Origin: Ecdyonurus torrentis
Taxonomy: Eukaryota; Arthropoda; Insecta; Ephemeroptera; Heptageniidae
Assembly (NCBI GenBank): GCA_949318235.1
Contig: OX439137.1
Coordinates: 9,077,181 to 9,141,180, forward strand
Length of the DNA: 64,000 bases
Direction: 5' to 3'
Positions 47,632 to 61,305 of this stretch are shown one piece after another. A model generated the notes under the pieces. It did not search any database, was not told the origin of the DNA, and saw only the letters and a program-made list of their open reading frames with translations. Each line of letters starts with the position of its first letter. Position 1 is the stretch's first letter. A program made the translations under genes and the position numbers.

Positions 47632-47880
47632 CATACATACACGGGACCACGATAATATATTTTACCAATTAAATCCAGTGCTTGGTATTCTCATAAGAAA
47701 TAAGAAATTTTATTGACCCATGCAGTTCATAGTAACATAGCGTTTTGTTACAATAAGCATTCATGGTCTTGCCATTTTTTAATTTAGATTTTTGTTTGAA
47801 AATAACATTATCAAGAATAATATTGCAAATTTAGAGGGATTTCTTGAATGGTAAAATATATTAACGTGGTCCTATGTATA
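47632..47880. mobile_element. inverted-repeat element containing family J sequence
   Basis: CATACATACACGGGACCACG then ATAATATATTTTACCA at the left; TGGTAAAATATATTA then CGTGGTCCTATGTATA at the right. Between the arms lies a family J block (about 47690-47790). Confidence 0.7.
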
Positions 47881-48395
47881 ATGTACCTGCTTTTTATTAC
47901 ATTTAATGATTATTTGTAACATTTGACTATACCTATTATGTAATGAATGAAAATTCATAGATTTAATATAGGTATAAATGAAATTGTATTCACTATTTGT
48001 GTACCGCTAAAAAATATAGGGCTGCAAAATACAAACATATTCCATGATGAAATTTAATCCATTAAACAACTATCTTTTTTTTTTTTGTATACGAATTTTT
48101 TGTATGCTAAACATCTATTATTATTTTACTCACTTTTTTTTTTCAATTTGAAGGTTAAAATATAAGTTAAATTAAAATAAATATATATTATATGATTTAT
48201 TTTTTAAGAAAGGCATATTGCCAACTTAAAAAACACATACAATGACACAACATAATACTGTAATAATAATATGAAACTCTATTTCTTGTGTTTGTATCAC
48301 ACACTATAAGATCATTGTACTCTTTTTTAATTCTGAATTAACACGCTTATGTCTATCTTCATTTAATTTTCTTAATTGTTTTGAATACTTTATAT

Positions 48396-48515
<120 letters not shown>

Positions 48516-48749
48516 CTATTCTTATTTATATACGAAATACTATCTTGAAACTAATTTTCATGAATTACCTACTTTTTGTCTAGTCAGTTCAACATTGAAC
48601 ACATCTTAAAATACATACAAAAACCAGGTGTTTTTATATATATCGTTGAACAAACAAATCTATATAACATTTTATATAATGAAATAGAATAGCATCTGAG
48701 ACCTTGTTATTTGAAGTAAATAACAAAAAATAATGCAATTTGTAAAAGA

Positions 48750-48750
<1 letters not shown>

Positions 48751-48794
<44 letters not shown>
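48751..48794. repeat. poly-T tract
   Basis: About 43 consecutive T, bounded by AAGATC on the left and AAGATC on the right, forming a small inverted/direct frame. Confidence 0.93.
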
Positions 48795-48798
<4 letters not shown>

Positions 48799-49092
48799 CT
48801 GTCTGAGATTTTGAGCATTGGACGCTTTGTAATTTAAGGGTTATCGTTTTGAAGCTGGTATCTCTATAATTAAGCTGACCCTCTATTATTTATTACATTC
48901 ATATGTTATGTCATATGAAAATCATTAACAAAAACCGCTCTTGATAAAAATATAAAGACCAATGACCAATAACCATAAGAGAGAAAAATTACTGTGTAAT
49001 TATAATGTGAGTTTATTATGAACAAAATCTTCAAGGACCAAGTTAAAAAAAAAATATAATTAAAATAATATGGTATTAAATAGCTTATATTA

Positions 49093-49204
49093 TAATGCTA
49101 TTCGTAAACCCTGTTCTTTGCACCAAAAATGACGATCGCCTATGGTTATTCATATGGAATGCGCATTTTTTGGTGCAATAGAACAGGGTTTACGAACAGC
49201 ATTA
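49093..49204. mobile_element. family G MITE
   Basis: Inverted ends TAATGCTATTCGTAAACCC and GGGTTTACGAACAGCATTA; interior TTTGGTGCAATAGAACAGG. It is the reverse orientation of 14758-14869. Confidence 0.83.
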
Positions 49205-49619
49205 TTATAGCCTTTGCTAAAACCCCTAAACAGTTTAAAGCATTTTCAAATATACGAATAAAAAATGTATAATACAACCAAATTTTAAACTTACAATTCA
49301 AAATTCCGTTGTATTTTTGATGCCATGCATTATTATATCAATTCAATCATATATACTAATCGATTAAATATTATGTTACAACAATAACCTATTTGTAAAA
49401 ACTATATAGAAAAAAAAAATCAAATTCTCCCCGAAAACTTAGATTTTAAGACAGAAAATTGAGAATATATACTTATATTAATAATTAATTAATATTAATA
49501 ATTAATAATCATGAAATAATGCTATAATTTAAAAGTAATGGCACAGTAAAAATTTTATAATTTTAGAAAGACAAATATTTGCTTCTTTAATCTGAATTTT
49601 GAGATTTTGTTTTTAAAGC

Positions 49620-49656
<37 letters not shown>

Positions 49657-52089
49657 TAGATGTACTCAATCGCTACTTTTCTATCTTAATAATTTTTTTT
49701 TCATCTTCTAAACGTTAGCGTTTCATTTTGCAAGAGATCTCAACTTACTGGGGCAGCTTTATAATATAAACGATACAATTTTTTTTTTAAACATTCTTTA
49801 CCATGATATTTATGGTAAAATTTTTGACCCATAAAAATTTATGGGTCAGATGACCCATAAATTGAACTACAGCATATTTTCCTTTGTTTTTCTTTTTTTT
49901 ATTAATATGTTTTAACAGTGATTGAAATTTAAAAATAAGACTAATAAATGCGTTTGTAAGAAGAGTCAGTTTTGTGTAGCCAGGCAAGACCTGCAATCGG
50001 GCTGACTTTTCAAAAAGAGTATACATATATAACAAGTATTTTTTTAATATATAGGCCTATATGTGTATGTATCAACAACAAAAAAAAAATAAAAAAAAGG
50101 AGACGGACCAGGGCAATGTAAATATATATGTAGGTATATGCATGTGGTCATGCATATAGTTTCATATGTACATTAAAAGTAGTAAATATTGTTGAACTAT
50201 TGTAATGGATGTCCGTTACTGAATGCGGCGTGCGTGGGGCCTCATTCGTTTAAAAAAAAAAAAAAAAAATGATACAGCATTATCGTCTTTTCACTACAGG
50301 AGCACTACACTACAACTACAAGTAAAAAATTTGATAGCGATGTACCTTCTTAATTACGCAAAGCTGCCTGTGCAGTTAAAAAAAAACATGTAATTTGCAT
50401 GATTTATTGCATATTTTAAATATAGTGCAAATATTGGTTCGAGTACACAAGCTATTGTAATTAAAAATAAATTTGCGGCGTATTTTATTTAAGTAATAAT
50501 TTCAGTAAACCTTTTTTTTTTTAATAATAAATTATATTTATAAAAAAAAAAAACAATTGTTAAAGTAATCATCCCTAAATTTAAAAGAGAAAAACAAATG
50601 TGACGTTCTTAGAAAAAAAAATAAGCACAAGTACTGCCAGACAGTCGATATTTATTCTGGCAACTGAAAGTGCTAAGTCATGCGCACAAATGAAATACTT
50701 ATTTATACTATTACTGTATGTATTTATTTCTTCTTTTATTGTAACTTTTATATTAAATAAGTTATTATTATAAATACATTTAAATATAATTTCTTCATCA
50801 ATCTCTTAGGATTACCTTCATACTAATATTATATATTTTATAGCAGAAAAAATGTATAAATACACATTATTAAAAAAAGTTGCATTTTAATATAAAATGC
50901 AATTCACAGAAATTATTAAATACATCAAAAGGGATTGTCAGTGTGAAGTTTTATAATAAAATTTCAGACATTTTTTTATTGAAAAAACGTATGGCAAATT
51001 AGGTTCAGTAAATTAAATGAATTAGTTAATTGTGGCATTTTAAATTTTCTAGACGCTGTGATTCTTTAAGTGCAGTGTTCAGAAAAGATGTTTCTACAAT
51101 TTTAAAGTTTTTGGTGAAAAGTGGAAGCGTTATAGTTAGGTCTGTAGCACGCTTTAAAATTAAATGGTATAATCATTAGTGGCATGAAATAAATGCCAAT
51201 TCAAAATGAGACATTTTCTGATTCCATTAAAAAAAAAAAAAAAAAAAATTAAGCAATTTGTGATAGTTTCAGAAAGACAAATAAAACTGTGCATGCAGTG
51301 AAGATAAAGTAAAAGTTTAGTGCTTTCAACTGCTTTTGATTTTCCCTTTTTTTTTTTTTTTTTTTTTTATCACACACTCTTTAAGTGTGTTCCATAATTT
51401 TGATATTTTCAATTTAAAAAGTTTACACAAGCATATTTATTGAAAATAAAACGCTTTTCTAAAATACAGATACTATATAGATCTTTCCTGATACTTTTTA
51501 TAAATTATTTTAAAAAGAATATTTGTAAATTAAAAAATACGATAAATTATTAAACATATAATTACAATTTGATATTAAAAATTAATTGTTTCTTTTAAAG
51601 TAATAAAACTGTTAATAAATTACATATTCATGAGACTAATTTGCGTATTAGATACATGATATGAGTTACAGAACCAGAGAGAGAGAGAGAGAGAGAGTAT
51701 AGACATTCAAAAGACTTCTGACCCAAATTATAATATTTTTTTTGTCTATTTTATTATTTAATTACTTTTCATAGACTTAATACACTGTAATTTACAATTT
51801 AATATACAACATATAAATACATACATCTCCTAAATAAAGATATATTAATAATATATTCAATTATATTACTATTTATTAAATTAAAACTAATTAATTTTTG
51901 ATTCATTATGAATAAAGGTTATAGGCTATCGATATGGTGCGTTAGAGCATAAGTATCAAATATAAATAGAAACTAAAAAAATTGTTGTTAAGCGTCTGAA
52001 TATATATATATTTTTATTTATACTGTATAGATAAAACCATATTTAAAAGGAGATCTATAGTCCATAAAATTAGTTTTTTTAATAGTAAT

Positions 52090-52207
52090 GGGCTGTTCAC
52101 AATTACGCGTAAATGTACGTGACTTTCCCGTAAGAATCCAAATAACACATGATTGTCTCATCTTCACGTAAGAGTTACGTGAATTTACGTGTCATTGTGT
52201 ACAGTCC
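52090..52207. mobile_element. family H palindromic MITE (best copy)
   Basis: 118 bp with inverted ends GGGCTGTTCACAATTACGCG and CATTGTGTACAGTCC. The arms include ACGTGACTTTCCCGTAAG and CTTCACGTAAGAGTTACGTG. An open frame crossing it is an artefact. Confidence 0.82.
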
Positions 52208-52228
52208 AAAATTCAAAAATTCAAAATA

Positions 52229-52260
<32 letters not shown>

Positions 52261-52489
52261 ATTTCTTTCTTCTACAATCAGTATACAAAATACAAATACA
52301 ATGCATCTGCCAAGGTTCACATCTACAAAACATAATACATTTAGTCCATTTTAGTCCATATTATACTTAAACGACATTATAACTTGTAACAATGTAAGCT
52401 TCAATTAAAAAATTAACATTTTTTTTTTAATATTATCACAATTTAAAGGCACAATGAACTTTCTTTTTTATATATAAATCATAATAATA

Positions 52490-52740
52490 GAGTAGTAATT
52501 AACATACCTTTTTATTCATTAATTAGATAAGAACACGTTGATTTTGTATTTGTTTTCATTGTGACGGTTTAGTTATCACTTATCTGACGTCACGGTATTT
52601 TGAATTTATACCTTCACTCTGATTGGCTTATGAGACAAAGGAGGCACCCACAGCCACAATTAAAATAAACGAAAATAAACATAAAATCAAAGTGCTTATG
52701 TCTTAATTTATGAATATTTAGGTATTTTGTTAATTATTAT
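52490..52740. mobile_element. family F palindromic MITE (diverged, shorter)
   Basis: ATACCTTTTTATTCATTAAT, GAACACGTTGATTTTGTATT and CTGACGTCACGG in the left arm; AAACATAAAATCAAAGTGC and TTAATTTATGAATATTTAGG in the right. The right arm has lost the TGACGTCA. Confidence 0.72.
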
Positions 52741-53022
52741 TCTATAATGATACGCAAATGATAAAAAAAAGTATTTCCTTAAGTAATTAAAAAAAAAAAT
52801 CTTTTTAGTAAATTATGTTAGTCAATGCAGTTTTATATTATTTATTATTGTTTTATTTCCAAACTTCAAATGATAAAATTGAAAAAAATATTAGTATTAC
52901 TATTAAAAAATAGTATTAAGTGAAACTGATAAGACGAATGTGGTGTAACATTGATATGTGTGTAATGTTACTGTAAACTACCTGTGTCTATAGTCTAATA
53001 AATAAATAAATATATATGTATA

Positions 53023-53064
<42 letters not shown>

Positions 53065-56000
53065 AATAAAAAATACTTGATAATTATAGTACCCAATCTC
53101 CGGAATCTCACGCATGCTATCAAATGCAGCAATAAAGAACTTCATTTTTTTTCCAATTTATTTTTTTTAATAAAATTAACTTAGATACTAAACTTACTAA
53201 AATATGAGATCAATGTCACTCAAATAGAACTATTAACATTTAAAAGTTCATTTACACACAATAAAAACAATTTATTACAATTTCTGTAAATATTATATAG
53301 GAAAAATGACTATACGTACACAGAAAAAAATAAAACATGTACGGTAACTAAAAAACTTCATTTGCTCAGAAATAGGTGTAAGAACTGAACATTCCGTCTC
53401 CACAATTGAAAAAATGAAAAGGAGATATTTATCACAAATATTTTTTTTTAGATGTGACAATGCTACCTTTTCCCTTGTATTAGCTCCCAAAAACAGTTGA
53501 GAAGTATTGTATTGTCCATCACGGTACATGTAAAACCGCCCGGGGCCTCGCGTGGCTTACCTGCAGCTAGGGTTTAAAAGCAAAGCAGGTGTAAGGTGTG
53601 CGTATATAGTATAGACATTGTCATTATGAAATTTTATTTTATTATTTTTTTTTATTATTCAAAATAAAATGCACAATGTAATTAACTTGCATTTACTATA
53701 TTAATATGTACACAATTTTTTTTTATTGCACACTGATAGATATGATTTAAATATGATGGCTAAATATAACACGAGTATAATATTGTTTATAGTATTATAT
53801 TATACTGTGTAATAATTTGGATAATTCCTATTATACAGATACATATACAGTATTATAAGTATTATAATTAAATTTTAAATAAAATTAAGCCTATACGATA
53901 TTTCAATAATGTATAAGTTATAATTGTATTTATAATATTTTACTTAATTAAGTAAAATATTATAAATTAATTTATACAATATAAATATAAAGATATATAT
54001 ATATTCTTAATTTCTTATATTGATATAATAAAAATCAATCAAAATATTATAAATATAAATACAATTATAACATAATAATATAATACCATCTTTTTCATTA
54101 ATTTGTTATTATTTTAAACACACAATTATACAAAATCCAATCAAGACATATATCCTTATCGGTTAATTCATAATTTTTTTACGCAATGTCTTATTAATTT
54201 ATATTTTTATAAAGTATCTACAGAAAACACGCAAGTTAATTTTCAAATAAAAAGACCTATTTTAGTAGTGAATTATCAAAAAATTTGAATTTATAAATTT
54301 TAATTTTATTAAATAAATATTTTATAAGTAACTCAAAAATAATTTTTTCATAATAATAAACTTAAAACAAAAGTGTTAAATTTGTCATCGTGCAATCAGT
54401 GTGCAATAAGAAAATGTTTTATACTGTACAGTAAATTTTAATACATTGTTGTATATTATCGATATGTATTAAAATATAATAATAATAAGTGACATAATTA
54501 ATTTAAAGTTTTCTTCATTTTAAGTGTTTTGTAATCTTCCCTCCAAAACTAAAAAAAAGGGGGCTTCTTTCATCTTCTACGTGTAAAAAGTAAGAAGAAA
54601 TAATTTAAATAAATATTATCAAAATTATTTGTTTTACGTTAAAAATATCACATTTTTATGAAATTCTAATTAAAATTCATTAGCAATGTTAGTTTTGTAG
54701 TAATAATTCAAATTAAGTCAGGTAATCAAAGTGATGAGTTTAAAAAAACAGTGAAGCTTATATACTCTGGAGGCAGCTTGATCCTTTACTCGCGTTAGAA
54801 TGTTATAGACAGGCAGGTAGGACAATAGATATAGGCTAGGTAGGAGGTAGGGTGTGAAGGTGGAGAGGGAGGCGGTCAAGTAACAAAAGGTCGCAAAATT
54901 TGTTTTCATTTTTTTTAACAATACAAGCTTTTGATTATATGTATAATGCAACTGTAGTGTATAGCTGTGCGAGTACTTGCGTGGAAGTTGGGAGAAATAT
55001 ATTTCATTTACCTGACCTGTTGAAGCAGGTGTGACAATCAAAGGATTTTTAAATATTTTTTTTTAGATGAGGTAAATGCAAAAATCAATTGGTTCATATT
55101 TAATTCCTCAGTTCAGTTACTTTTCAGTTGTGACAATTGATAATTTTTCTCTGTGTATAAGTGCAAATCCACATTACGAAAAACAACAACATGAAATAAG
55201 TAAAATAAACTTATATATAAGTATATAGCCCATAGTATAAAATAAAATTTTATATATATTTACACAACAATAAAAAAAAAATATGTTCAAAAAGTTATTA
55301 TTTCTCATGTCTTATATAAATAAATGTTACTTTAAAAACATGCTCACATATCATTAAATAAAATCTTAAACATGTCATACTACTAAAGTATTATATATAC
55401 GTCAGTCATATACAGACTTTTTTTTTTTAAGTAGATACTTTAATTAATATTTTAACACTTGTATTTTAACATACATCCAATATTTTATATTATGTTTATG
55501 AAATGAATAAAAGTATTAAAGTCTAGATTTTTTTTTTTTTGTCTTTTTAAAAACAGCCTGCATAATTAATGTCAATCGTCAGCTTTTAATCTTAAGAGCA
55601 GTCTAACTTGAATGAAATATATAATGAAAAAAAATTACACTTTAATGCAATGATGATAGGTTTGTTTATGATTATAATGTAAATAAACTTATCAGATAGA
55701 TGGTAAGATATATAAATTAACTGGACCCTTTTTTTTTTTTTTTTTTTTTTTTTTGAGTGATGATATACTTTATGAATATATATTTAAATATAAACAAGCT
55801 GAACGAAGATTATTAAATTTAAATTAGTTCTTTATTCAGCAGCAGGCACATACACTGAATAAAATCAAATACAACAAAGGAATATAAAAACACACCCAAG
55901 AAAACATACTTTCAGAAAACATAAGGCTAGTATAATGACGAGTACGAGTATTACAAAAGATTTTAAGAGTTATCCGTAAACATTATATAGTAGTATACTC

Positions 56001-56349
56001 TCTACCACTACTAGTATAGGCAGTAGTACCTATACTACCTATTATACACTGGTAGTTAGTGAGCAAAAAAAAATCACTGTTGGAAGTTTATTGCTGGTGT
56101 GTATAGATTAGATCCAAGATCTGGCAAACCAATTCCTATAATCTACAGTATCAACTTTTGGATAAATTTAGGTAAATGCATTTCAAAATCTTCTCGCGTC
56201 AAAGTAAAAAGCTTCTAAACTTTGCAAATTTCAGAAGAATGACCTATCAATGAAGATTTTTGCATTGTTATTCCTCGTATTATGATTGTGTTGACTTTCA
56301 TGACTTTTAAAAAAAAAAATCCAAATTATTTTCAACTTTTAAAACACTT

Positions 56350-56455
56350 TCCATTCATAATGTCAATTCATGATGTCATGAAATCCCGATCTACAATAGA
56401 AAATGTAAAGCTGGTTACCTACATTACAGGTTTTCTCTCGAGTATTTGCGACTAC
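56350..56455 (-). mobile_element. family K repeat fragment (inverted)
   Basis: GAAATCCCGATCTACAATAG and AAAATGTAAAGCTGGTTACC are the reverse complement of the family K core at 40808. Confidence 0.45.
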
Positions 56456-56737
56456 AGAAGGGTTAAGGGACATATATGTATGCTTAACAGTTCTCTATCT
56501 CGGGATTTATTATTGAGGGAATTTTTGTCTTGAGGCCGTAAAATTAAAATGTACATATACATACACAATGTGATATATAAAATATATGTTATCATATTAA
56601 ACACTATGTAATTATTTGTAGCTTTTTAATAAAGTCTCCTTATAAAATTATGCTTCAATAAGGAAATAGTAAAATTTCATGCTGAATTTTTAAATATACA
56701 TAAATTTTAATTCAACCAAGAATAAATTGTATTATCA

Positions 56738-57080
56738 TTAAAGCCATAGACCACATAAAACAACATGTGCTTTTTAATGAATAAGCATGAAATGAGATTA
56801 TCAAAACTGATGACAATTTTTATCAGAATATTAATGTAGCCCCATGAAAGAGCGTGAAAAAACTGTAAAGTATGCAATTTGCGTGAAAATTCATGTTTAA
56901 GACGTCAGAAACATGCAAAAATTAGTATGAAAATGTTGTGCGGGTTGCATAAATTGAATTTACTGATCACTGCTACGGGGTTACTGTTGGGTTTTGAGAC
57001 AAACTAATGTTAATTAGATAAATCCCATCAAGTGTTTTGTGGTATAAATGCTCATACTTTTCTCTGGTCCATTCCTTTAA
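56738..57080 (+). mobile_element. family C element
   Basis: Starts TTAAAGCCATAGACCACATA and ends TCTCTGGTCCATTCCTTTAA. The interior matches 32265-32613 along its length. Inverted ends carry TTAA. Confidence 0.84.
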
Positions 57081-57239
57081 TATCTATAAGTATATTTCTC
57101 TCGTGTATTGTATTTTACTTTTCACATAAAGAATAAGAATAAAATTGAAAATTAATTTGGTTCGAAATTTCAATCGTTAAAACGTGGATAAAATATTCTA
57201 ATATTGGTTGAGTGAACACATTATGACGAGGATATATAG

Positions 57240-57240
<1 letters not shown>

Positions 57241-57306
<66 letters not shown>
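57241..57306. repeat. (GA)n microsatellite
   Basis: A GA run of about 65 bp. Confidence 0.97.
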
Positions 57307-57308
<2 letters not shown>

Positions 57309-57558
57309 TTCAAAATTACTAGAAAAGTCACTATACTATGGCGAAATAACTGCTTAGACGTAAAATTTTGACAGGAGTACTTTGTGGAGTCCTTTAGCCT
57401 TGAATATAAAGTTAATAATTTAGAATCATCTGTCTAACGATTGATTTCAATCGAACTTTAAATTTTTATATAATAATATACAATAATACAATTCTAATTC
57501 TTTTTCAATATAGGATTGCAAATTGTAAGGATATAATAAATAAACATATTTTAACATC

Positions 57559-57615
57559 GAAAAAACAAACAAAAAAACAAAAAACAAAAACAAAAACAAA
57601 CAAACAAACAAACAA
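57559..57615. repeat. (AAAC)n simple repeat
   Basis: Imperfect A-rich CAAA units; the overlapping minus-strand Phe-rich frame is an artefact. Confidence 0.9.
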
Positions 57616-58148
57616 TCTGATGGTAAATTTGTAAAGAGGTTCCGTGACTTACTAAAGAAAATCATAATTAAAATATGTGTATATAAAATATATATTTTTT
57701 TATAAAATTATAATAATTGTTCATAGTCTGCGCTTGATTATAAATACAATACTATATAACAACAAGTATAATAATATATTATGATAAAAAATAAATAAAA
57801 AAAATATTACATCTTTATATATTTATCTGCTAGTTGTGCCAGAAAAACAAACTTGATAATGTATTACTTCTGCTTTTCTTAATCACCATCAATATTTTTA
57901 TACTCACGATACACGCATGTTATAAGTTATTGCTTATTTTATAGCATGTTATATAACAATTTGATAATTAATTTAAATTATATATCGATTTTTTTTTTTT
58001 ACATATATATAAATAAAACATTTTTATAGATGCTAATAAATTGTAGTATCATTATATGTATGCATAATATAAAAAAAAAATCTCATATATGGACGGACGT
58101 TACCCTCTTTCTCTTTTAACTCTCTCTTCGTATCTTGCGCGTGCTAAA

Positions 58149-58153
<5 letters not shown>

Positions 58154-58246
<93 letters not shown>

Positions 58247-58255
58247 CTCTCTCTC
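58154..58255. repeat. (CT)n microsatellite
   Basis: A CT run of about 88 bp followed by a GTTT interruption and a short second run. Confidence 0.97.
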
Positions 58256-58349
58256 CACTTGTTGCTATCAGCCCTGGCGCCAACGACATTCGAAATATTC
58301 TCTATACCACCACATCTCTCTCTCTCTCAACTTCAACATATATACATAC

Positions 58350-58355
<6 letters not shown>

Positions 58356-58393
<38 letters not shown>
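58356..58393. repeat. (AT)n microsatellite
   Basis: A perfect AT run of 38 bp. Confidence 0.95.
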
Positions 58394-58396
<3 letters not shown>

Positions 58397-58584
58397 TATA
58401 CGTACTTCAAGTTATAATACATGTATAAAAGCTGAAGTCGGACGTCTTTTCTCCGACCATGAGGCGCCACTCAACAACTTTTCTCTCTTTTTTTCGTACA
58501 TACTCACATACTTTTATAACAACACGCGATCCACAGTTTGTCAGAGTAATAAGCCTCTTTTTTTTCTAATTTTTATTACGTGGA

Positions 58585-58586
<2 letters not shown>

Positions 58587-58633
<47 letters not shown>
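58587..58633. repeat. (GA)n microsatellite
   Basis: A GA run of about 45 bp. Confidence 0.96.
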
Positions 58634-58635
<2 letters not shown>

Positions 58636-59187
58636 ATCAAAGACGATAAAAACTTATAATTAAAGCATTTAACAAATAAATGTAAGAACAATTTTTTTGA
58701 ATCCTATTTTTTAATGAATAATTAAGTAATATTATATAAATTGACAATTAAACTCATAAATTCACAGAAAAATTATATTATTGGCAAAAATGCTTGAATA
58801 AATACAGAAATGATCAATAATTAAATAGAAAAGTAGAAAAATTAACTGATAAACTAAAGAATTCAACAGAAAAAAAATATAAATAATATAGAATTAAAAT
58901 TAATAATACTATAGTCTCAATAGCCACAGAACCAAAATTATAATATTAATTTATGTATACAAATTTAATTACTAAAATAATCAGAGAATGATATTCAAGT
59001 ATATAGTAAAAATTAATAAAAGTATTTTTTAATAATATAAAAGCGCAACAAAGGCAGGTATGATAAAATTAAAAGTTAAATTAAGAAGAGAGAGAGAGAG
59101 AGAACTACCGTGTTACGCAGAAGGTATAGCGGCGATATAATAAATACGATTTAAGATAACTTGATGGGCTTTCAAGGTCATACAGTA

Positions 59188-59224
<37 letters not shown>

Positions 59225-61143
59225 CATAACATAACATTTTTTATTATTACTCTTTTTTTTATACTTACACTCTCTTTTACCCATACCATGGCACTTATAT
59301 TATATACCATTACAAATTAAAGTCACTGTTTATATGAAGACCTGAATTGGTAACATTTTTATTATAATATATTATTATATTCCTTAGATTTTAAACTTAA
59401 AATTTTTAAAAGTTGATGAAAAAATTCTATAGATATTTTTTACATTCAATAATTTTTTTATATGCGATAATTTTTATGATCATAAAATGAATTTTTGACG
59501 CTATTTTACAAATTGGCACTTAACGCTTTATCCATTATATTATATACCATTACTAATTTATATAAAATAACGTGTGGAAAAATAGAGTAGGTTTTATTTA
59601 AAATGATTCAGTAGAAAGGGGGGGGGGGGCTCATTAGATGAGATCATCAAAATATGTATCCATCCCCTTTTTTTTTAATGATTCCGTTACACGTATATAT
59701 ACAATAATAAAAAAACTCATTTAGATGGAATATAATCTTATATGATTATGAGTAATAGTTTTGACTATCTGAAATATATTTGGCTATATATATATGTATT
59801 ATAATTTTGGGAGTACGAATTTGGTTCATTGGTTATATATCATCCTAAATTACCATTATTTATCATTTATCTTCAATTAATAATATAATAATTATATTAA
59901 TATTTGACTTCAAGAAAGTGTATATTAAATTTCTAATATGTAAAAATTATAACAATTTTTACTTTGATGTGGAAATAGTGAAGTTTTCTTACGTATCCTA
60001 AATTTGTGTTTTTATTTAACCTTATTTTTCCTTGAAAAGCATCCACGATATTAGTAGTTAACATTTTTAATAAATAGTATTAATATGATTCTCATATCAA
60101 TACATTATAGCTAGCCGCGTACTATAACTGCTTTACACTTTTACTAAACCTCACAATTCTTATATGCTATACTACTTACAGAATTTGCTCAAATATAAAG
60201 TATAATCATGGCATACTTTAAGTGTTTGCAGAATGGATAACGACAGTATTTTTTTTTTGTGAAAACCCCTTAACAAACATCTACAAAACCATTTCTTCAT
60301 TCACGCAAGTTTATATTATTCAAGAATTTGATCATCAAGACAGGTGGACGCAATAACACTCTTATATGCAAAATTAAAATAATTAAATTTTAATAAAATT
60401 AAAATTCCTTTGTCAATATATGCATAAAAATAACAACTTATAATTGTTAATTCTTTAATAGCTTCAGACAAAGGAACATTTTTAATGATAGTAAGTGTAT
60501 TGATACGTTCAATAAATGCGCCCCCTTCCCCCTTCGATACATTTTTTTTTAATGGAGATTTTACCGTATTTCACAGTTAGAACAGGCCATGTTAAACAAT
60601 GATAAAAATTAATATAGTAAAAAGTAATTAATTTATACTTTTATATACATAATCTGATCCATACTATAAAATACTATATAAAAAGAAATTACCTAATATC
60701 CAAAAATAAACTACATTATAAAATTACTTTGGAATTTTTAAATGTATATATGATGATATGTAAAACAGTATTTTATAAAAGCTATAAAAATTGTTGTAAC
60801 CATTTTTTTTGTTCGTAACATCATATGATTCTTTAATGTATTTCAGATTTATATTTAAATAGACTTTATCATTATGTTTTTTAAATGTGTTTTATTGATA
60901 TGTAAAAGATTAACCTTTTAACCCCATCTTTTTTTATAAAGATCAGATCTCAACAAAAAACAAAATGACATCATCATTTTAAAAGACAAAAAATATATAT
61001 TCACCTTTAATTTTGTAATTTCGTAGTCTTAGATATTTAATTGAAAAAATAGGATAGTAATAACGTTTTTTTATTATAAAATTAAACTAAATCAGGCATT
61101 TACATTATTTGTTTTTACAATATTTATTATTTATGTATAGTTA

Positions 61144-61305
61144 TTGACTAAAGGAAAAAATGGTTTTGAGGCTGGCTATAAGCGATTTCGGTCACATCCG
61201 CTTCCGTTTCTCCTTACTACGCATGCGCAGTAAGTCGAAACGGAAGCGGATATGAGCGAAATGGCTTATAGTCGGCCTCAAAACAGTTGTTCCTTTATCA
61301 GTCGA
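61144..61305. mobile_element. family A palindromic MITE
   Basis: 162 bp; the left arm has TTGACTAAAGG and GTTTTGAGGCTGGCTATAAG. The centre is CTACGCATGCGCAGTAAG, and the right arm ends GTTGTTCCTTTATCAGTCGA. Third copy of 11069 and 25526. Confidence 0.88.

Noticed and set aside
52149..52370. Plus-strand frame with poly-Lys
   Set aside because: It crosses a family H element and a poly-A tract.
54718..55041. 107-residue minus-strand frame as a stand-alone gene
   Set aside because: No domain is recognisable. Only a short part is kept as a weak candidate for the signal-peptide exon.
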